Origin: Aquimarina sp.
GTDB taxonomy: Bacteria > Bacteroidota > Bacteroidia > Flavobacteriales > Flavobacteriaceae
Reading direction: 5' to 3'
Assembly: GCA_020628975.1 (NCBI GenBank)
Contig: JAHDEF010000045.1
Coordinates: 1 to 10,528, forward strand
Length of the DNA stretch: 10,528 bases
Shown: positions 1 to 6,679 of the stretch, piece by piece
Numbering within the stretch: position 1 is the first letter of the stretch
Layout: each line of letters opens with the position of its first letter
The notes under the pieces: model-generated
What the model was told of the DNA's origin: nothing
The model's input: only the letters and a program-made list of their open reading frames with translations
The model's database searches: none
Translations under genes and position numbers: made by a program

Positions 1-34
1 GTAAAGCTTTTTGAACATAGGTTTATCTATAAAA

Positions 35-499
35 TTATACGGCTTTCTTCATAGCTAAAATGTAACCAAGGTGAATTCCTTCATGAAAGTTAAGGAATTG
101 AAATACATCTTCCATACTTTTTAACTCATAGCCTGTACTCGTCATATACGGGTTTATGGGTAACAAGTTTCCGTTTTTTAGGTCAAATTCTGTTTTATCA
201 ATGGTCTCTAGTAACAATTTTTTTAACAAATTAAGGTCTTCAGCGGTTGCAGCTTCCGTAAAAACACTTCCTTTTTTGTATAAGTCAATCCATTCTTCAG
301 AAACGATAGTAGCGGCTCCAGCTAAACGGTAAACTAATAATTGTTGAGTCACAACAATATGAGCAAAATTCCAAAACAGACTATTTCTATACCCATTAGG
401 AACTTTATTTAATTGTTCAAGGGTTAATGTATTCAACACCTTTAAGTGCAAATTTCTACTTGTTCTCGTAATTTCTAATGCTCGTTGTAATTGATCCAT
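35..499 (-). CDS. DinB-like four-helix-bundle protein
   Basis: The 154-residue product has the length and all-helical look of the DinB/YfiT-like superfamily, whose members bind a divalent metal through three histidines. The likely triad is visible: H47 (in NFAHIV), H139 and H143 (in FHEGIHLGYI near the C-terminus). No signal peptide or membrane segment is seen, so it should be cytoplasmic. Some family members are thiol-dependent transferases or damage-inducible proteins, but most are uncharacterised and nothing here identifies a substrate. The ATG at 497-499 is the start. A perfect Bacteroidota -7 element (TATTTTTG) lies 21 nt upstream on the same strand, which supports this start and a short leader. 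It is divergent from the ArsC-like gene at 638. The family call is firm; the function is unknown. Confidence 0.85.
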   Translation of the reverse strand: MDQLQRALEITRTSRNLHLKVLNTLTLEQLNKVPNGYRNSLFWNFAHIVVTQQLLVYRLAGAATIVSEEWIDLYKKGSVFTEAATAEDLNLLKKLLLETIDKTEFDLKNGNLLPINPYMTSTGYELKSMEDVFQFLNFHEGIHLGYILAMKKAV

Positions 500-520
500 G
501 CGTATTGTAAAATTTCATTT

Positions 521-528
521 CAAAAATA
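521..528 (-). promoter_or_regulatory. -7 promoter element of the DinB-like gene
   Basis: On the minus strand this reads TATTTTTG, a perfect match to the Bacteroidota primary-sigma -7 consensus TAnnTTTG. It ends 21 nt before the ATG of the DinB-like gene. I see no clear TTTG/TTG -33 box at the usual spacing of about 17-23 nt upstream, so the assignment rests on the -7 motif and its distance from the start. Confidence 0.5.
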
Positions 529-637
529 TGCTTTTCAATGGGATTTAGCTTTCCTTTGCATAAAATTGATGTATTATTTGAACAATACTAATAAATGTAT
601 TATTCAAAAAATTATTTTCTTTTAATAAAACTTAGCA

Positions 638-1000
638 ATGACTAAAAAAGTATATCATTTAAGTACATGCTCGACATGCAAACGAATTATAAAGGAGCTT
701 GAATTGGTAGAAAAAGGTTTTGAACTACAAAATCTAAAAGAAACACCAATTGATAAAGCCGTGCTAGAAGTTTTACATTCTTTTACTGGTAGCTACGAAA
801 GTCTATTTAATAGGCGATCAGTTTTGTACCGCGAACGTAATTTAAAAGAACAAAGTTTAACGGAAGAAGATTATAAAAATTTATTACTAGAGCATTATTC
901 CTTTTTAAAACGCCCCGTAATTCAAGTGGGAAATAAGTTTTTTATTGGAAATTCGAAAAAGACTATCGAAGCAGCTAAACTACTGATAGATACGTTATAA
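638..1000 (+). CDS. ArsC/Spx/YffB-family thioredoxin-fold protein
   Basis: The 120-residue protein begins with a thioredoxin-fold strand followed by CSTCKR, a CxxC motif at C11 and C14. Further on is the family's RP motif (R92-P93 in LKRPVIQVGNKFFIGN), where ArsC-type enzymes hold the oxyanion-binding arginine. The length matches the short ArsC/YffB/Spx group. These proteins are glutathione- or thioredoxin-linked reductases or, for Spx, RNA polymerase-binding redox regulators. No arsR, arsB or acr3 neighbour is visible, so an arsenic role is not supported. Its stop overlaps the transporter start by one base (TAATG at 998-1002), implying translational coupling. The promoter is unclear: TTTG at 577-580 and TATTATTC at 598-605 are only an imperfect -33/-7 pair. 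The family call is firm; the reaction is unknown. Confidence 0.88.
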   Translation: MTKKVYHLSTCSTCKRIIKELELVEKGFELQNLKETPIDKAVLEVLHSFTGSYESLFNRRSVLYRERNLKEQSLTEEDYKNLLLEHYSFLKRPVIQVGNKFFIGNSKKTIEAAKLLIDTL

Positions 1001-1902
1001 TGAGTAAAAGAACCTTAGCACTTATTGCAGCCACTTTCGTGGCTTTTTTTTATGCAGCCAATTTTAGTGTGGCTAAAAATATAATGCCACATTATGTGCA
1101 ACCTTTCGGTTTTATAGTGTTTAGGGTTGTAGGTGCTAGTATATTATTTTGGGTTATTAGTTTTTTAGGTCCTAAAGAAAAAATTAAAAAAGAACATTAT
1201 AAATACATTGTATTAGGCGCCTTTTATGGCATGTCGTTAAATATGCTTTCTTTTTTTTATGGATTGAATTTAACTACGCCTATTAATGCTTCCGTAATGA
1301 TGGTTACTTCGCCAATGGTTACGTTGTTACTGGCAGCTTTCTTTTTTAAAGAGAAGCTTACATTCATTAGAATTTTAGGTTTAGTGATAGGTTTTGCAGG
1401 CACCCTTTTAATGATCTTGTATGGCAAAGGAAATATGACTACAGCACCCAATCCATCGGTAGGAAACTTTTTCATGTTCTTAAATGCTTTCTTTTTCTCA
1501 TGTTATCTAATTGTAGCTAAAAAAATGACAGCAATTTACCATCCGTTTACTTTTATTAAATGGATGTATACACTTGGAATTCTAGTAGTGTTGCCATTCG
1601 GGCTTAAACAAGTAATACAAATGGAGTTTACTGAAATTCCGTTATCGGCATATTTAAGTATCGCTTATGTAGTAGTTTTTGTAACTTTTGGAACTTACTT
1701 ACTCAATATTTTTGCGATTAAGGTTTTAAAGCCCACCACCGTAGCCGTGTTTATCTATTTTCAACCTTTATTAACCACTTTGATAGCTATTATTGGTGGT
1801 ACCGATCATATGGATTATATAAAAATCATAGCAGCGATCTTTATTTTCATAGGAGTTTATCTGGTAAGTAAAAAGCCAAAATCAATTTCCGAACCAGTCT
1901 AG
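1000..1902 (+). CDS. EamA/DMT-family inner-membrane transporter
   Basis: The 300-residue, very hydrophobic protein has about ten predicted transmembrane segments arranged as two EamA repeats (roughly residues 8-141 and 155-289), the standard drug/metabolite transporter architecture. Conserved repeat-end motifs are visible: TTPINASVMMVTSPMVTLL with FKEKLT in the first repeat, and LKPTTVAVFIYFQPLLTTL in the second. The acidic GE usually seen before the last helix pair is replaced by a GGTDHMDY stretch. A short basic tail (KKPKS) suggests a cytoplasmic C-terminus. It is probably a metabolite exporter, but DMT substrates cannot be inferred from sequence. It starts inside the stop codon of the ArsC-like gene and is likely co-transcribed with it. 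Its last 21 bp overlap the convergent thioesterase gene. Confidence 0.9.
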   Translation: MSKRTLALIAATFVAFFYAANFSVAKNIMPHYVQPFGFIVFRVVGASILFWVISFLGPKEKIKKEHYKYIVLGAFYGMSLNMLSFFYGLNLTTPINASVMMVTSPMVTLLLAAFFFKEKLTFIRILGLVIGFAGTLLMILYGKGNMTTAPNPSVGNFFMFLNAFFFSCYLIVAKKMTAIYHPFTFIKWMYTLGILVVLPFGLKQVIQMEFTEIPLSAYLSIAYVVVFVTFGTYLLNIFAIKVLKPTTVAVFIYFQPLLTTLIAIIGGTDHMDYIKIIAAIFIFIGVYLVSKKPKSISEPV

Positions 1903-2388
1903 TTTGTTTACCAGGTCAATGTTTTTTGGTTTTATCCCTTCAATTCGAGTATCTTCTTTGGTGAAAATATGAAAATCGCTAGACTTGTTTTTTTCAAAAA
2001 AAGCAGTGGCTACTTTTTCTGGAAGCTGTGTAAGTTTTCTTGATTTTAGGTCAATCCATGCTCCTAACATTTCTCCGCGAGCAAAATTATTTCCTTCTGC
2101 ATCATAAAAATTATGGCGAATTTTATAAAAAACTTGGTCTTCAGTAGCTCCTAGTAATTCTTGGCTAATGTAGATGGGCGCCCCTAAAAACACTTCTTTA
2201 AAATAGTGCACTTCTTCTCGTAAAGCCACAGGCCCCACCATCATTTTTTTAAAATCAATAAAAGTAAAACCCAAAGATTCAGCGTATTCTACACGAGTGG
2301 CACTCATAAGTGCTACATAGCTAGCATTGGCTAAATGACCATTTGCGTCAAGGTCGTTCCACCTTACCTTTACTTTATTCAAAAACAT
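1882..2388 (-). CDS. Acyl-CoA thioesterase, 4HBT hotdog fold (YbgC/FadM type)
   Basis: The 168-residue protein opens with the 4HBT signature VRWNDLDANGHLANASY, in which D14 is the probable catalytic aspartate and NGH the conserved turn at the active site. The following helix (YVALMSATRVEYAESLGF) and the beta-rich remainder are typical of YbgC/FadM-like thioesterases that hydrolyse acyl-CoA. The length is slightly above the usual 130-150 residues owing to a C-terminal extension from about residue 125. It is probably cytoplasmic; the chain-length preference is unknown. The ATG at 2386-2388 is preceded by a candidate -33/-7 promoter. Its 3' end overlaps the convergent transporter gene by 21 bp, and its 5' end is divergent from yicC. 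Confidence 0.88.
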   Translation of the reverse strand: MFLNKVKVRWNDLDANGHLANASYVALMSATRVEYAESLGFTFIDFKKMMVGPVALREEVHYFKEVFLGAPIYISQELLGATEDQVFYKIRHNFYDAEGNNFARGEMLGAWIDLKSRKLTQLPEKVATAFFEKNKSSDFHIFTKEDTRIEGIKPKNIDLVNKLDWFGN

Positions 2389-2415
2389 ATAATATAATTT
2401 TGTGATGTATTAGTT

Positions 2416-2445
2416 CAAATTAAAATTACTAAAAACCATATCAAA
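2416..2445 (-). promoter_or_regulatory. Promoter of the thioesterase gene
   Basis: Read on the minus strand, TTTG (2442-2445) is followed after 18 nt by TTAATTTG (2416-2423), one mismatch from TAnnTTTG. Spacing fits the Bacteroidota -33/-7 arrangement, and the element ends 27 nt before the thioesterase ATG. It is one of the few sites in the window with both boxes recognisable. Confidence 0.5.
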
Positions 2446-2495
2446 AGCGCTTATTTTTTTAAAATATGTTTAGCAAATCAGGTTTCTAAAAACCA
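2429..2495. repeat. Two copies of CTAAAAACCA in the divergent thioesterase/yicC region
   Basis: CTAAAAACCA occurs at 2429-2438 and 2486-2495 in direct orientation. The first copy lies in the spacer between the -33 and -7 boxes of the thioesterase promoter. The second lies about where the -33 region of the yicC promoter should be and forms the right part of a small hairpin (GGTTT-CTAA-AAACC, 2481-2494). A shared regulator-binding site is possible, but in AT-rich DNA a 10-mer repeat can be chance. Confidence 0.3.
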
Positions 2496-2519
2496 CTCAT
2501 TAGCTCAAGTCGTTTTCAG

Positions 2520-2527
2520 TATATTTG
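2520..2527 (+). promoter_or_regulatory. -7 promoter element of the yicC-gmk-nadD operon
   Basis: TATATTTG is a perfect TAnnTTTG -7 element and ends 23 nt before the yicC ATG, predicting a leader of about 15-20 nt. No TTTG/TTG box is evident about 19 nt upstream. It is the obvious promoter candidate for the downstream operon, since yicC has an in-frame TAG immediately before its ATG. Confidence 0.55.
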
Positions 2528-2550
2528 TATTCAAATTTATATAGAAGTAG

Positions 2551-3408
2551 ATGATTCATTCCATGACGGGCTTTGGAAAGGCCACAAAGCAACTTGCCGA
2601 TAAAAAAATTTCAATAGAATTGAAGTCCTTAAATAGTAAAAATTTAGACCTTAATGCACGAATGCCTAATCAGTATCGTGAAAAAGAAATTTTACTAAGA
2701 AACCTTATTGCAAGAACGTTAATTCGTGGAAAAGTTGACTTTAGTATTCAAGTTGATGTTACCGGAAAAGCGTCTACTTCAACAATAAATAATGAAGTGG
2801 TCAAAGGCTATATACAGCAATTAAGTGCTATAGGAAATGCTGCAGAAAGCGAGTTATTACATATCGCCATGAAGCTGCCAGATACGATAAGTACTTTAAA
2901 AGAGGAAGTGGAAGATGAAGAATTTAATGTAATAGAAGGTCTTTTAGTAGAAGCCTTAAAAGATTTAAACCAGCATCGTTTAGATGAGGGTATAGCTTTA
3001 GAAAAAGAATTTGAATTAAGAATTGAAAATATTGCCAAATTACTAGCTGCAGTTATCAAAATTGATCCTGAACGTGTAGAAGGGATTAAGCAACGAATTC
3101 AAAAAAATATTTCAGACCTAAAGGAAAAGGTAGATGAAAATAGATTTGAGCAAGAATTAATTTACTACATAGAAAAATTAGATATCACAGAAGAGAAAGT
3201 ACGCCTAAAAAATCATTTAGATTATTTTACAGAAAACTTAAATTCAGTAGATTCTAATGGTAAAAAATTAGGTTTTATAGCTCAAGAAATTGGAAGAGAA
3301 ATAAATACCATAGGAAGCAAATCAAATTTTGCGCCTATGCAACAACTAGTCGTTCAGATGAAAGATGAATTAGAGAAAATAAAAGAGCAACTACTTAACG
3401 TACTTTAA
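2551..3408 (+). CDS. yicC: YicC/YloC-family endoribonuclease
   Basis: The 285-residue protein has both hallmarks of the family. The N-terminus is MIHSMTGFGKA followed by ELKSLNSKNLDLNARMP (residues 23-39) and RTLIRGKVDF. The C-terminal DUF1732 region includes ELIYYIEKLDITEEKVRL, DSNGKKLGF (about 234-241) and GREINTIGSKS (248-258). YicC of E. coli is an endoribonuclease implicated in RNA turnover. The protein is charged, helix-rich and cytoplasmic. The ATG at 2551 is fixed by an in-frame TAG directly before it and by a good -7 element 23 nt upstream. Its TAA overlaps the gmk ATG by one base, so yicC is the first gene of a coupled yicC-gmk-nadD unit, an arrangement known in Bacteroidota. Confidence 0.95.
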   Translation: MIHSMTGFGKATKQLADKKISIELKSLNSKNLDLNARMPNQYREKEILLRNLIARTLIRGKVDFSIQVDVTGKASTSTINNEVVKGYIQQLSAIGNAAESELLHIAMKLPDTISTLKEEVEDEEFNVIEGLLVEALKDLNQHRLDEGIALEKEFELRIENIAKLLAAVIKIDPERVEGIKQRIQKNISDLKEKVDENRFEQELIYYIEKLDITEEKVRLKNHLDYFTENLNSVDSNGKKLGFIAQEIGREINTIGSKSNFAPMQQLVVQMKDELEKIKEQLLNVL

Positions 3409-3980
3409 TGAATCACAAAAAGTTATTTGTTTTTTCAGCCCCGTCAGGTAGTGGTAAAACCACTATTGTTAAACATTTATTGTCAAAAACAGATTTACCT
3501 TTGGCTTTTTCAATTTCGGCAACATCAAGAACTGTAAGGGGAGAAGAAGTAGACGGTAAAGATTATTATTTTCTGCCCACAGAAGTTTTTAAAGCCAAAG
3601 TAGCTGCTAGCGAATTTTTAGAGTTTGAAGAAGTTTATAAAGACAATTTCTATGGCACTCTAAAAAGTGAAGTTACTCGTATTTGGAACGAGGGTAAGGC
3701 GGTATTATTTGATATCGATGTCGTTGGTGGATTAAATATTATGAAGCAGTTTCCTGAAGAAACCTTGGGGATTTTTGTTAAGCCACCCAATAAAGAAGAG
3801 TTAGAAAAAAGATTACGGGGACGTGGTACAGAATCTGAAGATAAAATTAAGATGCGTTTAGCCAAAGCCGATCAAGAATTAGCCAAAGCTAATGAGTTTG
3901 ATGCTATTATAACAAATGACAATTTAGACTTGGCTAAAGAAGAGGCTTATCAATTGGTAAGAAAGTTTTTGAAAAAATAG
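3408..3980 (+). CDS. gmk: Guanylate kinase
   Basis: Guanylate kinase converts GMP plus ATP to GDP plus ADP in the cytoplasm. The 190-residue length is normal. The P-loop is APSGSGKT (residues 11-18). The GMP-binding signature follows at about 35-55, with S37, R41, R44, E47 and Y53 in the expected pattern. FDIDVVGG (a DxDxxGG motif) and the lid arginines in KRLRGRGTES are also present. The start overlaps the yicC stop by one base, and the stop is one base from the nadD start, so translation is probably coupled across all three genes. Confidence 0.97.
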   Translation: MNHKKLFVFSAPSGSGKTTIVKHLLSKTDLPLAFSISATSRTVRGEEVDGKDYYFLPTEVFKAKVAASEFLEFEEVYKDNFYGTLKSEVTRIWNEGKAVLFDIDVVGGLNIMKQFPEETLGIFVKPPNKEELEKRLRGRGTESEDKIKMRLAKADQELAKANEFDAIITNDNLDLAKEEAYQLVRKFLKK

Positions 3981-3981
3981 C

Positions 3982-4563
3982 ATGCGAAAAATAGGTTTAT
4001 ATTTTGGTTCTTTCAACCCAGTACATATAGGGCATTTAACTATTGCTAACCATATGGTCGAATTTACGGATATGGATGAAGTTTGGATGGTAGTAACACC
4101 ACATAATCCTTTTAAAAAAAAACAAAGCTTACTCAATAACTACGACCGCTTCGAAATGGTTCGTTTAGCTACAGCAACTTATGATAAAATTGAACCTTCT
4201 GATATTGAATTTAAATTAAAACAACCTAATTATACAATTGATACGTTAGTTCAATTACAAGAACGCTTTCCTGAAACTGAATTTGCGTTAATAATGGGCA
4301 TGGATAATTTAAAAAGCTTACATAAATGGAAAAATTATGAAGCTATTTTAGAACATCATAATGTTTATGTATACCCAAGAATTTCTGAAGGCGAAGTGCC
4401 AAAGCGATTTGAAAAACACCCTCGAATTTTTAAAGTAGCTGCTCCTGTAATGGAAATTTCTTCTACCTTCATCCGAAAATCTATTCAAGCGAATAAAGGG
4501 ATACGTCCCTTACTAGATAAAAGTGTTTGGGATTATATTGATAAAATGAATTTCTACTCATAA
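3982..4563 (+). CDS. nadD: Nicotinate-nucleotide adenylyltransferase
   Basis: This enzyme makes nicotinate adenine dinucleotide from nicotinate mononucleotide and ATP, the penultimate step of NAD synthesis. The 193-residue protein has the nucleotidyltransferase motif GSFNPVHIGH (residues 9-18, with the HxGH signature at H15-H18). It also has the C-terminal ISSTFIR motif (159-165) that contacts ATP phosphates. The middle part (MGMDNLKSLHKWKNYEAIL) matches the NadD substrate-binding region. It is third in the yicC-gmk-nadD operon, one base after gmk. Immediately downstream is a strong inverted repeat that may end or modulate this transcript. Confidence 0.96.
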   Translation: MRKIGLYFGSFNPVHIGHLTIANHMVEFTDMDEVWMVVTPHNPFKKKQSLLNNYDRFEMVRLATATYDKIEPSDIEFKLKQPNYTIDTLVQLQERFPETEFALIMGMDNLKSLHKWKNYEAILEHHNVYVYPRISEGEVPKRFEKHPRIFKVAAPVMEISSTFIRKSIQANKGIRPLLDKSVWDYIDKMNFYS

Positions 4564-4586
4564 TAACTTTCTTAAAATAGTTTATT

Positions 4587-4618
4587 AAATTCACGGTTTA
4601 CTTAAAAACTGTGAATTT
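4587..4618 (+). promoter_or_regulatory. Inverted repeat (hairpin) spanning the comEC start codon
   Basis: The arms AAATTCACGGTTT (4587-4599) and AAACTGTGAATTT (4606-4618) are complementary over 13 bp with a single G-U wobble, separated by a 6-nt loop. The comEC GTG start (4611-4613) is paired inside the 3' arm. It begins 24 nt after the nadD stop. Only four Ts end the right arm and the stem is AT-rich, so it is a poor classical terminator. It could attenuate read-through or sequester the comEC start. Base pairing is seen directly; function is inferred. Confidence 0.55.
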
Positions 4619-6650
4619 TAAAACACCACTCAACAAACTGTTTTTGGTCTTAGTAATTTCTTTTATATTAGGAATTACTACAGCTCCATTTATAAATAGT
4701 TACTTCATTTATGGGCTGGTGACTTTATCCTTGTTCGGGTTACTATTTATTCAGAAAAATCCTTTAGTTACTATTTTAAGTAGTTTATTATTTTTTGGTT
4801 TAGGTGGATTTCGTAAAATTATTGATCTCAGTAGGTTTCAGGCGCAATTACAAATTATTGAGCAGTCTCAAAGCACAACGCAAGAAAGCGTAAATAAAAA
4901 GCGTATAAGTTTTAAAGTACTTTCAGAGTTTAGACAGTTTGAAAAAACAATCGTTTACAAAGTCAAATTTCAAACTTTAGGCAAATATAAAATTCAACTT
5001 ACAGGGTTGGTGTATATTCCAAAAACTAAGGCTGAACTAAGCGTAGGTAGGCAATATTTAGCCGTAGGAAAACTTCAGGAAATTACCTTCAAAAATACAC
5101 CCTATAAAAATACTTACGCTTCTTATTTAGCAGCTAATAATATTTCTCATAAATTATATTGTAGAGATTTTACATTGCTGTCTAAAGATGATTATTCATG
5201 GCAATATCAGCTCTCAGAACAAAGGAAAAAATTACTTCATAGCGTTGAACCTTTTTTCGAATCTTCTAATGTGTTTTCATTTTGGAAAGCTTTTGTTTTA
5301 GGTGAACGTTCAGGAATCGACAAGTCAATTAAGAAGAATTTTCAAGATGCAGGTTTAATGCACATTTTGGCCATCTCAGGCTTACATATTGGGATATTGT
5401 ATCAGTTATTAATTTTTGTATTTAAGAGCGTATTTTACTTGTATAAATACCGATGGCTACGCACATCATCTATTTTAATTGTGCTTTGGGTATATGTATT
5501 ATTTGTTGGCGCTCCTATTTCAGCCGTTCGGGCAGCAGCTATGTTTTCATTGTTCGAAATTAGTTCAAAAGCGCATCGCAATCAGCATCCATTAGATATT
5601 TTGGTTTTGTTCGTTTTTGTAATGGCGTTAATTGAACCTATGGCACTTTCAAATGTTGGTTTTCAATTAAGTGTTACTGCGGTAGCTTCTATTTTAATAG
5701 GCTACCCATTGTGGGAAAATTTATGGATTCCTAAGAATAGGTTTTTAAAATACGTTTGGCAAATAACGGGAGTTTCTATTTCAGCGCAATTAGGCTTATT
5801 ACCTTTGTTAATTTATTACTTCCATCAATTTCCGTTACTGTTTTTGTTAGGAAACATTCCAGTAATGTGTTTAATTCCAATACTATTTTTGTTTTCCCTA
5901 GGAGTATTAATGATATCATATTTTAAAAGTTTTATGGTGTTATTTAGTAGTGTGTATTCTTTCCTAATTCAACATCTTTTAGAATATATTGAATGGGTGG
6001 CAAGTTTTGAATCTTTAATTTTAAGAAACTTACGTTTAAATCTAGTAGAGGTCTTATTTATTTATAAAATGTTGATTATAATTTTAATCAATTATAATTA
6101 CAAGCCATTTCAATTTTGGAAAATAGTCCTAGTATTAAATGTCTTTTTAATCTATTCAATTAGTGTAAGTGTTTACAACAGAAACCATAAAGCCTTGTGG
6201 GTATTAGAAGAAGCTAAAAATGTTTATATGGTAGAAAAATTGGCAAATAATGTGATCATACATGCTTCAAAAGGATCGATTAGTACCGATCTTAAATTCA
6301 TGAAATACTGGAGTAATGAGGCTTTTATTTCTGAAATTTACCAACGCAATTTAGAAAGCAACTACACGTACTCTGGTGGAATTTCAATTCAAATTATAGA
6401 TTCCCCAATTTGTACTTATGATAAAAATGGAATTTATGTGTTGACTAATAATGTAAAAATTAATCTTGATCGCATTATAGAAACCTGTCCTAAGTTGGTA
6501 ATATGCACCTCGAATATGAAAAGGTATTTAAAAGAACACTATGCGAATACGTGCGTAGCAAATGATATTCCGTTTTGGGATTTACAAAGAAACGGAGCGT
6601 TGAATCTATCTGAAATTATAAACAATAATTTTACGCAAACCTCGCATTAA
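4611..6650 (+). CDS. comEC: ComEC/Rec2-family DNA uptake channel
   Basis: ComEC forms the inner-membrane channel for single-stranded DNA during natural transformation. The 679-residue protein begins with two or three transmembrane segments (about 9-66). A soluble DUF4131-like region follows (about 75-190). The Competence domain (about 220-490) carries the signature AGLMHILAISGLHIGIL (247-263), APISAVRAAAMF (301-312) and SNVGFQLSVTAVAS (347-360). After a last hydrophobic segment (about 500-520), the C-terminal 150 residues resemble the degenerate domain of other Bacteroidota ComEC proteins (TCPKLVICTSN, then IPFWDLQRNGAL), without the HxHxDH metal motif of the metallo-beta-lactamase nuclease domain. 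GTG is the only good start: an in-frame TAG lies at 4578-4580 and no methionine follows nearby. The start is buried in an inverted repeat, and no -7 element is seen, so it may depend on read-through from nadD. Confidence 0.93.
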   Translation: MNFKTPLNKLFLVLVISFILGITTAPFINSYFIYGLVTLSLFGLLFIQKNPLVTILSSLLFFGLGGFRKIIDLSRFQAQLQIIEQSQSTTQESVNKKRISFKVLSEFRQFEKTIVYKVKFQTLGKYKIQLTGLVYIPKTKAELSVGRQYLAVGKLQEITFKNTPYKNTYASYLAANNISHKLYCRDFTLLSKDDYSWQYQLSEQRKKLLHSVEPFFESSNVFSFWKAFVLGERSGIDKSIKKNFQDAGLMHILAISGLHIGILYQLLIFVFKSVFYLYKYRWLRTSSILIVLWVYVLFVGAPISAVRAAAMFSLFEISSKAHRNQHPLDILVLFVFVMALIEPMALSNVGFQLSVTAVASILIGYPLWENLWIPKNRFLKYVWQITGVSISAQLGLLPLLIYYFHQFPLLFLLGNIPVMCLIPILFLFSLGVLMISYFKSFMVLFSSVYSFLIQHLLEYIEWVASFESLILRNLRLNLVEVLFIYKMLIIILINYNYKPFQFWKIVLVLNVFLIYSISVSVYNRNHKALWVLEEAKNVYMVEKLANNVIIHASKGSISTDLKFMKYWSNEAFISEIYQRNLESNYTYSGGISIQIIDSPICTYDKNGIYVLTNNVKINLDRIIETCPKLVICTSNMKRYLKEHYANTCVANDIPFWDLQRNGALNLSEIINNNFTQTSH

Positions 6651-6653
6651 AGT

Positions 6654-6661
6654 TATCTTTG
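6654..6661 (+). promoter_or_regulatory. prmA: -7 promoter element of prmA
   Basis: TATCTTTG matches TAnnTTTG exactly and lies 4-11 nt after the comEC stop codon. Its G is 18 nt before the ATG at 6680. The TTG at 6659-6661, an apparent upstream in-frame start, is the 3' end of this element, so the element helps decide the start. No convincing -33 box is visible. Confidence 0.5.
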
Positions 6662-6679
6662 CCGAAAATTATTCGATCT

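Noticed and set aside
569..604. Direct repeat ATGTATTATT (569-578 and 595-604) upstream of the ArsC-like gene
   Set aside because: AT-rich short repeat without a clear promoter context; insufficient evidence for an operator.
638..1000. Arsenate resistance operon
   Set aside because: The protein is ArsC-like, but no arsR, arsB or acr3 neighbour is present and the CxxC plus short length fits the broader YffB/Spx group.
6659..6679. TTG start adding seven residues to prmA
   Set aside because: The TTG is part of a perfect -7 promoter element, and the ATG at 6680 gives the family-typical N-terminus and length.
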